From: Palsa-1392 sp036490335
Lineage (GTDB): Bacteria > Verrucomicrobiota > Verrucomicrobiia > Chthoniobacterales > UBA10450
Reading direction: 5' to 3'
Length of the DNA: 64,000 bases
Assembly (NCBI GenBank): GCA_036490335.1
Contig: DASXEB010000008.1
Span: forward strand, 1 to 64,000
Part shown: positions 18,224 through 28,515 of the stretch, piece by piece
Layout of the letters: each line of letters starts with the position of its first letter
How positions within the stretch are numbered: the stretch's first letter is position 1
Made by a program: the position numbers and the translations under genes
The notes under the pieces: generated by a model
Told to the model about the DNA's origin: nothing
Seen by the model: the letters and a program-made list of their open reading frames with translations, nothing else
The model's database searches: none

Positions 18224-19081
18224 TTATTTGCGAAAGAATTCCGACATGTCGGCGGCGGATTTGGCCGCGCCGGGAAATTTCCGCAGGCCGAGCCCCTGCA
18301 TCATGAGGCGCAGGGTATTTTGGTGTTGATAGACCGTCGTCGATTGATAGCCCGGCCGGGAAAATTTCGGGCTGATCGCAACCCAGGCGACGCGGCCGCC
18401 CCCGTGCGTGTCGTCGGTGCCTGACTCGTCGAACGTGATGATGAGCAATCCCCCATCCTGGAAAGTGCTGCTCGCGATCAGCGGCGCGATATTATTCTGC
18501 AACCACGTGTCGGCGATGGTGAGCGAGCAATCGTGCGCGTCGTCGCAGAGATTGGGCGTGATGAAGGAATAATCGGGCAGCGCGTCGTTCGCGAGATCGG
18601 TCGCGAACTGGGTGAAGGGCACGAGATTCAACTTCTCGCTCGAGCTGTTCACGACATCCGACAAATAGGAGAGCGGGCAATGGCGGCGCGCGTATTCGCC
18701 GGTGTCGGGCGTGATGTAGCCGGCGTAAGGCAGACTTTCCTCGTAGCCTTTCCAGGTCATGCCGGTGGCGATGAGCTGGCGGACGACGTTGTTGGCCGTG
18801 ATCGTGCCCGTGTAATCGTCGTCGTTCGTCACGATCTGGCCGGTCGTGAGCATGAAATAATTGCCGATCGAGGGATGAGTATTGGCGTAATACTGGGTCG
18901 CGAGGCCGTATTGCGCCGCGAGACTATTCAAATACGGCATCGACTGATTGTTGATCACGCTCGTGTAATTGGCGTTCTCTTCGAGCACGATGAAGACGTG
19001 GTTGAAAGGCGGCAGTTTTCCCGCGGCCGCGGAAAGCGACAGCGCGATGAGGAGAGAGATGGAATAAAAAAGATTGCGCAT
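18224..19081 (-). CDS. Secreted phosphoesterase (acid phosphatase / phospholipase C family)
   Basis: 285 residues with signal peptide MRNLFYSISLLIALSLSAAAG. PFNHVFIVLEENANYTSVIN is the N-terminal metal-binding signature of the phosphoesterase family (PF04185), followed by YYANTHPSIGNYFMLTTGQ, LPDYSFITPNLCDDAHDCSL and GGLLIITFDESGTDDTHGGG, which supply the later metal ligands. The family hydrolyses phosphomonoesters or phospholipids outside the cytoplasm; the substrate here is not determined. The gene converges with clpB (19-base gap) and contains no dispersed nonamer. Confidence 0.85.
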   Translation of the reverse strand: MRNLFYSISLLIALSLSAAAGKLPPFNHVFIVLEENANYTSVINNQSMPYLNSLAAQYGLATQYYANTHPSIGNYFMLTTGQIVTNDDDYTGTITANNVVRQLIATGMTWKGYEESLPYAGYITPDTGEYARRHCPLSYLSDVVNSSSEKLNLVPFTQFATDLANDALPDYSFITPNLCDDAHDCSLTIADTWLQNNIAPLIASSTFQDGGLLIITFDESGTDDTHGGGRVAWVAISPKFSRPGYQSTTVYQHQNTLRLMMQGLGLRKFPGAAKSAADMSEFFRK

Positions 19082-19303
19082 AATTGGACTCCCGATGTGA
19101 TGAAATCGCCGGACATTGTCTCAATTCGCGGCGCGAGTCGAGATTCTTCGGCGAGAATTTTTTCCGGGCCGGATCGCGGCCTCCCTGTTCGTCCTCGGCT
19201 CGCACGACCGGGAGGTCCGAAGATCGCAGGCCGCGCCCGCCCCGGTGGGAGTCGCTTTGCTAATATAAATAGGCCAAAAAAAAGCAGTCCGCTTGTGGAT
19301 CGC

Positions 19304-19580
19304 GACATCGCGAAAGGGTCGCCGGCTGTCCGGAAGGCAGTTCGCCACATCCCGAAACCCCTCCCGGCCATCCCAGTCGCGGTTTTTCATATCCCGAACC
19401 GCGAGCGGACCAGCCGGCAGGCAGTTATTGATATGAATAACCGCTCCCGGAACGTTCCGCGGCCCATTATTGATATCAATAATCGCCTTCCGCCCAGCCC
19501 CCGAGCGTTCTGCGACATCGCGAAACGCCTGCCGGCCAATCCCAAATCGGTTCGGGATATGATTAATGGCGAACGGCGCG
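19304..19580. repeat. 42-bp tandem repeat array with palindromic cores
   Basis: Six complete 42-base units start at 19304, 19346, 19388, 19430, 19472 and 19514, with a seventh partial unit at 19556. Each begins GAYATC or CAYATC and has a near-palindromic core around that point, such as TTATTGATATCAATAA (perfect dyad), TTATTGATATGAATAA or TGCGACATCGCGAAA. A second conserved block, CCGGCC or similar, falls about 21 bases later. The array occupies most of the 680-base gap between the phosphoesterase and the large PEP-CTERM gene. It reads open on both strands as 14-residue repeats (plus: DINNRLPPSPRAFC; minus: DINNGPRNVPGAVI), a result of the dyads. It is more likely a protein-binding array or structural element than a gene. 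Confidence 0.75.
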
Positions 19581-19763
19581 GCCATTTCAGAGACTTTGGC
19601 ACCGGCAAAAACCTCCCGCTTCCATCCGTCGCAAGTAGCCGGGAAAAAAAACTTTAAATTATTTTACGATTTGTGTTGACGCGCGTGCCGGAATCCGCCA
19701 CAACCACCGGCGCTGCGACGAAAAACACAGTCGCCAAACCATTTGCCTAACCTGAAATAACCT

Positions 19764-22700
19764 ATGAAATCCCTGACTCTAAAAAGCCTCGCCGCGATCT
19801 CGGCGTTGTTCCTCGCAGTCGTCGTCAGCGCCTCCGCGCAAACCAGCGGCACGCTCGCGACGCAAAGTAATCAGAGCTGGAGCACCGCGCCCTGGTTCAT
19901 CACGTCGGGATTTGGAACTTATCCCGACGGCGGCGGCACCGCGGAGTTCGATACGTTCGTCAATAATATCATCGGCACCCTCCCCGGACTGACCATCATC
20001 ACGATGGACGTCACGCCGACTCTTTCTTCCATCACCTTCAACAGTCCATTCTCCTACGAGCTCGCGGCCGGCGCGGGCGGCATTAACATGGACGCAGGCG
20101 GTTGCACCTTTAACATGGCCCTGACCTCGATGTCGACGCCGACGCTGACGCAGTTGGCCGATCCGATCCTGGCGACGATCTCCGGCGGCGGCACCAACGG
20201 CCTGACCGTGACTGGCCAAGGCACCCTCACCCTTCAAGGCACGAATACATATACAGGCGGCACGCACGTAAACGGCGGAACCCTTGCGCTCGCATCCACG
20301 GCCGCGGTCGGCGATGCGGTCCTCGGCGCGACCGGAGCTGGCAATGGCATTTCCATGAATGGCGGGACGATTGCGAACGACGTCACCGGCGGTTGGACGA
20401 CGGGTCGCGACGTGAGCCTCGGCGCCAACGGCGGAACCTTTTTGCTCTTCACCGCGGCGACCATCAACGGCGTGGTCAGCGGCGCGGGTAGCCTCACGAT
20501 TAACAACAGCACCCTCACGCTCACGAACACCAATACTTATCAAGGCGCGACGATCCTCAACTCGAGCTTCAGCGGCCTGACCTTGAGCGGCAACGGCAGC
20601 ATCAATCAAAGCTCGGGCATCGATCTCGCCGGCACGCTCACTCTTACTAACAGCGTGACAAACAACGCCGATCGTCTCAATGACACCGGCACGATCACCG
20701 ACCGCGGCGCGACCATTGCGATGACTGGAAATGCCTCTGCGGCCACGAACGAAGTCGCCGGCTCCCTCATTCTCGCCAACGGCGTGAGCACGATCACCGT
20801 CACGCCCAACGCCGCGCAGCAGGCCAGCCTCGGATTCTCGAGCATCACGCGGCAGAATGATTCCACCTTGTTCGTGCGCGGAACTAATTTAGGCGCGACC
20901 GCGGGTAACGGCGTGGCCGAAATCACTTCCACTGCGGCGCCAGGAACGTTGGTCGGCGGCGGTGGTGCGGCCACCAGTCAGAATATCAGCATCCTGCCGT
21001 GGGCGGTGGGCAACACCAGCGCGACGGCAACGGCCAATAGCAGCTTTGTGACCTATGATCCCGCAACTGGCCAATTCCGCCCGCTGGCTACGTCCGAGTA
21101 TTCGACGCTGGCTTCAGGCGAAGCGGATACGAACAATACGGTCGTGTCGGGCACGACTACGATCAGCGCCGCGACCACCGTTAACTCAGTTCTTGTTACC
21201 GGCACAGGCACAAAATTGTCGGGCACGGGCGGCCTGAATATCACGAGCGGCGCGTTGATGTATTCTCCGACAAGCGGCACGACCGCCGGCACGATCAGCG
21301 CGAACATTAATTTCGGCAGCGCCGAGGGCGTCATCTCCAGCACCGGGGGAACAGCCAACAGCCTGACGGCGGGACTGACGATGAGTGGTGTGATTTCCGG
21401 CACGGGTGGGTTGACCCTCAATCCGATCACTGGCTCGGACATCGCGCTGACCAACGCCAACAGCAGCTACACCGGCACCACGACATTGCTCGGTGGACTC
21501 ACGATCGTGAGCGGAACGATCGCGAGCGGCTCGAATTCGGTTTTCGGAGCGGACACATCGGCGCTGAATCTGAACTTCAGCAATAACAGCAACCTCAACG
21601 GCATTTACGCCAGCGCAGCGACCACCCTCAACCGCGGCCTTAACGTCATTGGATCCTCCAATTCGAGCGCGTTCCTCGTCACCTCGGCGGCCTACGCCTT
21701 TACCGTCAACGGCAACATCAGCCTCGCGAATAATACCCGGCTTGACCTCTACAACACGGGCAGCGGCACCGCGACCAACGCGTTTATCTTAAACGGCGTC
21801 ATCTCAGGAGCTGGCGGCCTGTCCGACAATGCCACCACCACAACGTTTACCCAGCTCAACGGCGCCAATACCTTTACCGGCGGCACGAATATCCAGACGG
21901 GCACCTATGAAGTTGGGGTCGATTCCACCGGAACGAGTGGCGCGTTCGGCACCGGCACGATTTATTTCTCGGGAGCCGGCGGCGCCATTCAAAGCGTGAA
22001 CGGGACCGCGCACACGATCTCGAATGATATCTTCATCGGCAGCGCTTTGAGCGCGACCGCGTCCAGCAACCCGACCTTCAAAGGCACCGGCGCGCTGAAC
22101 TTCACCGGCAATGTAAATCTCAACGGCTCGAGAGGCCTTAACGTCACGAACACCGCTCCAACGACGTTCAGCGGCGTGGTTTCCAATGGCGCCGTGACCA
22201 AGTTTGGCACGGGCACGATGGCTCTCACGCATTCGAGTGGCAACACCTACACTGGCGGCACCGTTCTCGGCACCACCGCCGGCATCTTGAATGTCAACAA
22301 CTCCTCGGGTTCCGGCACGGGCAGCGGCACGGTTTCGATCGGCGGCTCGACTTCTTCGAATCGCAGCACCTTGAGCGGTAACTTCACGATCAGCGGCGCG
22401 ACGCAGGTTAGCGGCGTCCTGTCTCCCGGCAACGGCGCCACCCTCAACGGCGTCGGCGACACCGGCACAGCCAACTTCAGCTCCAGCCTCAGCCTGACCT
22501 CGAACACCGTGGTCACGCTTGAGTTGGCCAGCACGGTGAACTTCGACAAAATCAATGTCGGCAGCCTGCTCACCCTTGGCGGCACGATCAACGTCACGGG
22601 AATCGGCGGCTACGTTGCGCAGTTGGGCGACAGCTTCACTCTCCTGACCTGGGGCAGCCTTAATTCCACGAACTTCACCATCGCGAATCTCAATACCTCC

Positions 22701-22850
22701 GGCGCGGCAACCGCCGCCGGCACGACTTGGGACACGTCCACTTTCCTGACCGACGGCACGATCCGTGTCGTTCCGGAGCCGGCCACGGTCGCGCTCTTCA
22801 TCGCGGGTGGACTCTCGCTCTTCGTGGCCGCCCGCCGTCGCCGGGCCTAG
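19764..22850 (+). CDS. PEP-CTERM beta-strand-repeat surface protein
   Basis: 1028 residues: signal peptide MKSLTLKSLAAISALFLAVV, then long Gly/Ser/Thr/Asn-rich beta-helix sequence with repeats of the autotransporter-associated type (GQGTLTLQGTNTYTGGTHV; ANTFTGGTNIQTGTYEV; STLSGNFTISGATQVSGVLSPG). It ends with a PEP-CTERM sorting signal: VPEPATVALFIAGGLSLFVA and a basic tail RRRRA. Such proteins are exported and processed by exosortase, whose gene is not in this window. The start is ATG 19764, 12 bases after an AACCTGAAAT stretch. An AT-rich tract at 19650-19670 may hold the promoter, downstream of the 42-bp array. Confidence 0.88.
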   Translation: MKSLTLKSLAAISALFLAVVVSASAQTSGTLATQSNQSWSTAPWFITSGFGTYPDGGGTAEFDTFVNNIIGTLPGLTIITMDVTPTLSSITFNSPFSYELAAGAGGINMDAGGCTFNMALTSMSTPTLTQLADPILATISGGGTNGLTVTGQGTLTLQGTNTYTGGTHVNGGTLALASTAAVGDAVLGATGAGNGISMNGGTIANDVTGGWTTGRDVSLGANGGTFLLFTAATINGVVSGAGSLTINNSTLTLTNTNTYQGATILNSSFSGLTLSGNGSINQSSGIDLAGTLTLTNSVTNNADRLNDTGTITDRGATIAMTGNASAATNEVAGSLILANGVSTITVTPNAAQQASLGFSSITRQNDSTLFVRGTNLGATAGNGVAEITSTAAPGTLVGGGGAATSQNISILPWAVGNTSATATANSSFVTYDPATGQFRPLATSEYSTLASGEADTNNTVVSGTTTISAATTVNSVLVTGTGTKLSGTGGLNITSGALMYSPTSGTTAGTISANINFGSAEGVISSTGGTANSLTAGLTMSGVISGTGGLTLNPITGSDIALTNANSSYTGTTTLLGGLTIVSGTIASGSNSVFGADTSALNLNFSNNSNLNGIYASAATTLNRGLNVIGSSNSSAFLVTSAAYAFTVNGNISLANNTRLDLYNTGSGTATNAFILNGVISGAGGLSDNATTTTFTQLNGANTFTGGTNIQTGTYEVGVDSTGTSGAFGTGTIYFSGAGGAIQSVNGTAHTISNDIFIGSALSATASSNPTFKGTGALNFTGNVNLNGSRGLNVTNTAPTTFSGVVSNGAVTKFGTGTMALTHSSGNTYTGGTVLGTTAGILNVNNSSGSGTGSGTVSIGGSTSSNRSTLSGNFTISGATQVSGVLSPGNGATLNGVGDTGTANFSSSLSLTSNTVVTLELASTVNFDKINVGSLLTLGGTINVTGIGGYVAQLGDSFTLLTWGSLNSTNFTIANLNTSGAATAAGTTWDTSTFLTDGTIRVVPEPATVALFIAGGLSLFVAARRRRA

Positions 22851-22879
22851 GCAGCGACGCGGCTCGTTTAAGTTCGGAG

Positions 22880-25800
22880 TTAAAGAAGCCAGCGCGCGAG
22901 CTGTGTCTCGACCGCCGGAGTCAGCGCCACACGGCAGCTCTCCGCGGCGTCGATCTGCACCGTTTCGCCGCCGCGTCCATTCAACATCAAGGTCACCGGC
23001 CGCGGGCCGGGCGAGGACGCGAGAATCTCGCGCACCGTGCGCAACTCATCCGCGCCGGCGCCTGGCGGGAAACGCAGCGTGAGCGGCGGCTCTTCCGCGA
23101 CCCGCGCGACATCGCTGCCGTTGCCGTTTTTCTCCGCGGCATTCGCTTCCTCGGCGGAGAGCAGCTTCACCGCCTGCGCGGTCGCGCGCACATTCTCGTC
23201 GCGCTTGTCGATCGCGCCGCGCACGGCCAGGACCGCGCCCGGCTCGAGCGCGTTCGCCACTTTCACGTAGGTTTCATTCCAAAGCACGATCTCCAGCGTG
23301 CCGGACATGTCCTCCAGCCAGACGACCGCAAAGGGCTTGCCCTCCCTCTTCGTGAATTTGCGCTCCACCTGCGCGACCGCGCCGAGGACCGTGAAAGTTG
23401 CGCGATCGTTCGCTTCGCCTAACGACGCGATCGTCTGGTATTTTCCATTCGCGAAAAGATGCGCGTAGGCGTCGAGCGGATGGCCGGTGACGTAAAATCC
23501 GAGCAGCTCTTTCTCGAACGACATTTTCTCGCGCTCGCTCCATTTCACGAACTCGTGCTCGCGCCGGACGATGACGGGCCGCGGCAAATCGCCGAAAAGC
23601 GAGACCTGCCCGGCCGCACGATCGCGATGCGAAGAAGCGGCGGCCGCGAGCGTTTCTTCGATGCAGGCGAAAAGCTCCGCGCGATCGCGCCCGAGAAAAT
23701 CGAACGCGCCGGCCTTGATCAGACTCTCGATGATCTTGCGATTGGCGATGCGCGAATCGACCCGGCTGCAAAAATCCTCCAGCGAACTGAAGTCGCCGCC
23801 GCGCTCGCGTTCCGCAATCGCGGAAGTCATCGCGCCTTCACCGACATTTTTGATCGCGGCGAGACCGAAACGGATGCCGCGCGGCGTGGTTGTTCCCGGT
23901 TCGTTAGGCGAACTCTCCGGCGTGAATTTCAAGCCGCTCCGATTCATGTCCGGCGGCAGAATGGGAATGCCCATCCGTTTGCATTCGCCGACGAAAACCG
24001 AAATTTTGTCCGTGTTGTTGATTTCGTTGCTCAACAATCCGGCCATGAACTCGACCGCGTAATGCGCCTTCAAAAACGCGGTCTGATAGCTGATCACGCC
24101 ATAAGCCGCGCTGTGACTTTTGTTGAATCCGTAACCGGCAAATTTCTCCAGCAAATCGAAAATCTCGTTCGCCTTTTTCGCCGCGATCTTGTTCGTGCGC
24201 GCGCAGCCGGCGATGAAGGTGTCGCGCTCCTTCGCCATCTTCGCCTTGTCCTTTTTGCCCATCGCGCGCCGGAGCAAATCGGATTGGCCTAACGAATAAC
24301 CGGCGAGCTTGTTCGCCGCCGCCATCACCTGCTCCTGGTAAATGAGCACGCCGTAAGTCTCGGCCGCGATCTCCTCGAGCAGCGGGTGCGCGTATTTCAC
24401 CTTGCCGCTTTTTTTCGCAGCGATGAATTCCGGAATCAGCTCCATCGGCCCGGGCCGATAAAGCGCGATCAGCGCGATGATGTCGTCGAGCTTTTCGACA
24501 TTCAGTTGTTTCGAGACATTCGTCATCCCGCCCGATTCCATTTGGAAAAGGCCGATCGTCTCGCCGCGATTGAAAAGCGCGAAGCTGGCCGCGTCGTCCA
24601 TTGGAATATTTTTCAGCGAAAAATCCGGCTCGCGTTCGCGGATCAGCTTCAGCGTGTCCTCGATTACGGTGAGCGTTTTCAAACCGAGAAAATCCATCTT
24701 CAGCAAACCGAGATCGGTCAGCGGATTCATCGCGTATTGGGTCACGACATCGTTGCCTTTCGAGTCGCGACAGAGCGGAACGTATTCGGACAGATCGCGA
24801 TCGCTGATCACGACGCCGGCCGCGTGCACGCCCGCGTTGCGCGAGAGGCCTTCGAGTAAACCGGCGTATTCCCAGAGCTGTTTCGTCGCCGGCTCGGTCG
24901 CGATCGCCTTTTTCAATTCCGGCGTTTTTTCCGCGGCTTTCTCAAGCGTGATGCCGAGTTCGTTCGGGATCATTTTCGCGATCCGATCGGCCTCGGCGTA
25001 ACTCAAACCCATCACCCGCCCGACATCGCGCACCACGCTTTTCGCTTTCAGTTTTCCAAACGTGATGATCTGCGAAACGCGTCGCTCGCCGTATTTTTGC
25101 CGGACGTATTCGAGCACTTCGCCGCGGCGCGACTCGCAAAAATCGACGTCGATGTCCGGCGGCGAAACGCGCTCGGGATTCAAAAAACGCTCGAAGAGCA
25201 AACCGAATTGCAGCGGATCGATGTCGGTAATTTCGAGCACGTAGGCGATGAGCGAACCAGCCGCCGAGCCGCGTCCCGGCCCGACCGGAATGCCGCGCGA
25301 TTTCGCGAAATGAATGAAGTCCCAGACGATGAGAATGTAACTGACGAAGCCGGTCGTCTCGATGATCTCGAGCTCTTTCGTCAGGCGCGCGCGCAACACG
25401 GGATCGTTAGGCGCGCGCTCGCCGTAGCGCTTGCGCAGGCCGGTCTCGCAGAGCTCGCGCAGGAATTCTTCGCGCGTCGTTCCCGCCGGCGGCGCATACT
25501 CGGGAAACTTCAGGGTGCCGAAATCGAGCTTGAGATTGCAGCGTTCCGCGATCGCGATCGTATTCGTCAGGCTCTCGGGAAAATCGCGAAAGATTTCGCG
25601 CATCTCGTCCGGCGCCTTGAAATAAAGCTCCGGCACATAGTGCATCCGTTTTTCATCCGCGACCATCTTGCCGGTGCCGATGCAGAGCATGACATCGTGC
25701 GCTTTGTGGTGCGCGCGTTCGAGAAAATGGACGTCGTTCGCCGCCACCAGCCCGAGGCCAAATTCCTTCGCGATTCCCGGGAGGACGCGATTGCATTTTT

Positions 25801-26353
25801 TTTGTTCCTCGATGCCGTGATCGTGCAGCTCGATGAAAAAATTTTCCGGCCCAAGAATGTCGCGATAAGTCGCCGCCAGCTCGCGCGCCCTAACGAGTTC
25901 GTTTGCCTGAATCGCCATGTTGATTTCGCCCTTCAGGCAGCCGCTCATCCCGATCAGACCTTCGGCATGTTTGGCGAGCAGCTCGTGATCGATCCGCGGC
26001 TTGTAATGCATCCCTTCGAGATGCGCGATCGAGATCAGCCTAACGAGATTGCGATAGCCGGTCTCGTCGCGCGCGAGCAGGGTGAAATGATAGGCCGCGT
26101 CGCGCATCGAGCTCGGCCGATCCTTGATCGAGCCGGGCGCCATGTAAGCCTCCACGCCGATGATCGGCTTGATCCCCGCGCCCGTCGCCGCCTGATAAAA
26201 TTCGATCGCGCCGTGCAGGTTTCCGTGATCGGTAATCGCGACCGCCGACATCTGCATGGCGGCCGCTTTTTCCATCAGCGCCTGCATCCGCACCGCGCCG
26301 TCGAGGAGCGAATATTCGGTGTGCAGATGGAGGTGGGCGAAGTCGGCGGGCAT
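22880..26353 (-). CDS. dnaE: DNA polymerase III alpha subunit DnaE
   Basis: 1157 residues, normal size. The replicative polymerase. N-terminal PHP domain (FAHLHLHTEYSLLDGAVRM; AITDHGNLHGAIEFYQ), palm domain with catalytic PDIDVDF at 399-405 (D400, D402) and GPGRGSAAGSLIAYVL just before, thumb/fingers with PGPMELIPEFIAAKKSGKVK, a helix-hairpin-helix region and a C-terminal OB fold (FTVLGAVAQVERKFTKREG). It converges with the PEP-CTERM gene (29-base gap) and diverges from the membrane protein at 26464. It carries exact nonamers at 23416, 23901, 24287, 25404 and 26038. Confidence 0.97.
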   Translation of the reverse strand: MPADFAHLHLHTEYSLLDGAVRMQALMEKAAAMQMSAVAITDHGNLHGAIEFYQAATGAGIKPIIGVEAYMAPGSIKDRPSSMRDAAYHFTLLARDETGYRNLVRLISIAHLEGMHYKPRIDHELLAKHAEGLIGMSGCLKGEINMAIQANELVRARELAATYRDILGPENFFIELHDHGIEEQKKCNRVLPGIAKEFGLGLVAANDVHFLERAHHKAHDVMLCIGTGKMVADEKRMHYVPELYFKAPDEMREIFRDFPESLTNTIAIAERCNLKLDFGTLKFPEYAPPAGTTREEFLRELCETGLRKRYGERAPNDPVLRARLTKELEIIETTGFVSYILIVWDFIHFAKSRGIPVGPGRGSAAGSLIAYVLEITDIDPLQFGLLFERFLNPERVSPPDIDVDFCESRRGEVLEYVRQKYGERRVSQIITFGKLKAKSVVRDVGRVMGLSYAEADRIAKMIPNELGITLEKAAEKTPELKKAIATEPATKQLWEYAGLLEGLSRNAGVHAAGVVISDRDLSEYVPLCRDSKGNDVVTQYAMNPLTDLGLLKMDFLGLKTLTVIEDTLKLIREREPDFSLKNIPMDDAASFALFNRGETIGLFQMESGGMTNVSKQLNVEKLDDIIALIALYRPGPMELIPEFIAAKKSGKVKYAHPLLEEIAAETYGVLIYQEQVMAAANKLAGYSLGQSDLLRRAMGKKDKAKMAKERDTFIAGCARTNKIAAKKANEIFDLLEKFAGYGFNKSHSAAYGVISYQTAFLKAHYAVEFMAGLLSNEINNTDKISVFVGECKRMGIPILPPDMNRSGLKFTPESSPNEPGTTTPRGIRFGLAAIKNVGEGAMTSAIAERERGGDFSSLEDFCSRVDSRIANRKIIESLIKAGAFDFLGRDRAELFACIEETLAAAASSHRDRAAGQVSLFGDLPRPVIVRREHEFVKWSEREKMSFEKELLGFYVTGHPLDAYAHLFANGKYQTIASLGEANDRATFTVLGAVAQVERKFTKREGKPFAVVWLEDMSGTLEIVLWNETYVKVANALEPGAVLAVRGAIDKRDENVRATAQAVKLLSAEEANAAEKNGNGSDVARVAEEPPLTLRFPPGAGADELRTVREILASSPGPRPVTLMLNGRGGETVQIDAAESCRVALTPAVETQLARWLL

Positions 26354-26463
26354 CTGTTTTCAGTACTAGCGGCGGCCAAAGTTCGCAATCGATTCCGCGC
26401 TTCATTCGCGAAAAAACGCGCCAAAATCGAGCGGCATATCGACTGCTTGTCTTCGAGATCAAC

Positions 26464-28365
26464 TTGAGCGCGCGGATTTTTGTTTTTGTGCTGATCGCGG
26501 CCGCAGGATTCACGGCCGCGGGCGCGGGCATCTGGTGCGACGGACTGCGGGACGAACGCGCGGTCGCGCGCACGCTCGCGCCCCTCCCGCGGCCTAACGA
26601 CACGCCGTTTTTCCGCTGCGCGGACAGTTTTTACTGGGTGTCGTACGCCGAGGACATGATAACGCGCGGAACCTTTCGCGCGCGCTTCACGGCGATGGAT
26701 AATGCGCCCTACGGCCGCGCCAATTCCGGCTGGGCCTCGCTCAACTGCTGGTATCTGATCGCTCTCGCGAAGACTTGGGCGCTGGCGACCGGCGCGTCGA
26801 TTCAACATGCCTTGCTCCCGGCCGCGCTGTGGTCGAATCCGATTCTTTACGCAGTTGCGCTCGCCGGGATTCTGATTTTCGGCCTAAAGAATGGAAATTT
26901 TCCCGCGGCGGCGGCGGCGATTTTTGTCTTCGGCGGCACGCCCCGGGTGCACGACGACTTCGCCTACGCGCTCCCGGGTCATCACGGCTGGCACGATCTC
27001 GCCTGCTTCGCCCTGCTCGTGAGTCTGGCCGCCGGGATTCGGAAAAAAAATGCGCGAAGATGGTTCGCCGCCGCAGGCGTTGCAGGCGCGGTTGCGATCT
27101 GGATCGGCGCGACCCAACAGGCTTTCGGGATCGCCGCGGCCGGGATCGGCGCCTTGCTTGGTTTGATCGTTAGGCGCGGAGATGAAGAGCAGGATTTTCC
27201 GCCGGCGGAGGCGTGGCGAGTTTTTGGCCTAACGAGTGGAATCGTCGCTCTGTTTCTTTATTTGCTCGAATATGCGCCCGGTCCGTTCGCGATGCGGCTG
27301 GAGGTGAATCACCCGCTTTACGCGATTGCCTTTTCGTTAGGCGGAGAATTTCTCTGCCGCGCGCAGCGGCTCTTGGACACTTCAACAGCGCGCTCGCGCA
27401 ACGATTGGTTGTTCGCTTTGGCCTGCGCGGCCGTTTTGGCGGTAATTGCGGGCGCGATTCTTTTCGGTCCGGCGGAATGGCACGCGATGCGGCAGCCGTT
27501 CATGCAAAGATTCCATCACGAGATCGCGGAGTTTCAGCCGATGCAGCGCTGGTACGGCGCGAGCTCGTGGCTGATCGCGGGCGCGCCGCTCTCGCTCGTG
27601 GCGATTGCTTTCTGGCGCGCCTTCGATTCGCGCCTAACGATGCGGCAAAGAACCGCGCTGCTGGTTTGCGCGTGTCCGTGCCTGCTTGCGGTTGCGCTGA
27701 GTTTTTTGCAACTGCGCTGGCTCGGCATCGCAGGCGCGACCGCGGCTGCGCTGGCCGCCGTGCTTTGCGCGGATTTTAAACTGCGGGCGAGCGAGGCGAA
27801 GATTTGCGAACCCGCGCACTTTCGTTATTCGCTCGGTTTTTGCTTTTCGTTAGGCCTGGTTGCCTGCTGGCTGGCGCGCCACGCGGCGGAAACGCCGGGA
27901 GAAATTCGCGCCCAGGCGATCGATCGCGTCGCGACGATGGATGTGGCGGGTGTTTTGAGAACGCAATCGAACCGCGCGCGGCCGATCGCGCTTTTTTCCA
28001 ATCAAAAAGAGCGGCAGGCCTGGGTCGATCTTGCCGCTGGAGTGCGCAGCGTCGGCTCGCTCTATTGGGACAATCCGGCTGGGGCACGCGACGAGGCGGA
28101 ATTTCTCGCGAGCGATGATGAAGCCGCGGCGCATCGGATCGCGATGCGGCGCGGAATAAATTTTGTGGTCGTTAGGCAAAACGCAGCCAGCGTCGTCATT
28201 TACAATTATCTTTGGCGCGGGGACAGAAACGCGCCGCAGATGCGCCGGACGCTGGCTTATCGCCTCGCTGCGCCGCAACCGACTCCGCCGGCCTGGCTGC
28301 AGTTGTTGCCGATCTCGACGCCGGCGATGTCGCTCGAAAAAATTCGCATTTATCGCGTGCTCTGA
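26464..28365 (+). CDS. Polytopic membrane protein, GT-C/oligosaccharyltransferase-like
   Basis: 633 residues from a TTG start. About ten or more hydrophobic helices over residues 1-470 (for example FVFVLIAAAGFTAAGAGIW, NPILYAVALAGILIFGL), then a soluble C-terminal part with short motifs. Between the first two helices lies a periplasmic loop, DSFYWVSYAEDMITRGTFRA, with an acidic residue placed as in STT3/PglB-type GT-C enzymes. This resemblance is only general; no sequon-binding WWD motif is seen. It may be a glycan- or lipid-linked-sugar transferase. It diverges from dnaE. It is rich in nonamers (26592, 27167, 27227, 27334, 27632, 27847, 28169). Confidence 0.6.
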   Translation: MSARIFVFVLIAAAGFTAAGAGIWCDGLRDERAVARTLAPLPRPNDTPFFRCADSFYWVSYAEDMITRGTFRARFTAMDNAPYGRANSGWASLNCWYLIALAKTWALATGASIQHALLPAALWSNPILYAVALAGILIFGLKNGNFPAAAAAIFVFGGTPRVHDDFAYALPGHHGWHDLACFALLVSLAAGIRKKNARRWFAAAGVAGAVAIWIGATQQAFGIAAAGIGALLGLIVRRGDEEQDFPPAEAWRVFGLTSGIVALFLYLLEYAPGPFAMRLEVNHPLYAIAFSLGGEFLCRAQRLLDTSTARSRNDWLFALACAAVLAVIAGAILFGPAEWHAMRQPFMQRFHHEIAEFQPMQRWYGASSWLIAGAPLSLVAIAFWRAFDSRLTMRQRTALLVCACPCLLAVALSFLQLRWLGIAGATAAALAAVLCADFKLRASEAKICEPAHFRYSLGFCFSLGLVACWLARHAAETPGEIRAQAIDRVATMDVAGVLRTQSNRARPIALFSNQKERQAWVDLAAGVRSVGSLYWDNPAGARDEAEFLASDDEAAAHRIAMRRGINFVVVRQNAASVVIYNYLWRGDRNAPQMRRTLAYRLAAPQPTPPAWLQLLPISTPAMSLEKIRIYRVL

Positions 28366-28515
28366 CGCGGCCTGGCGCATTCGTCGGGCAAAGGCGGACC
28401 CGGGAGCGGTGGGCCGAGAGCATTTCTCGAAGAATTCCGCGCTTGCTTTGTTTCCGCGCTTTTTGTTTTTCTCAACCGTTGAAAATTTCCGCCGCGCCGC
28501 CACTTTAAAAATCAC

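Noticed and set aside
19304..19580. 42-bp array as a CRISPR
   Set aside because: No constant repeat alternating with unique spacers; similarity runs through the whole unit.
19098..19657. Plus-strand frame through the 42-bp array as a repeat protein
   Set aside because: Both strands are open because the units are palindromic. No ribosome site or leader is seen, so I call it a DNA repeat and leave coding as an open alternative.
25097..26467. 456-codon plus-strand frame
   Set aside because: Antisense to dnaE, Arg/Asp/His-rich with no motif.
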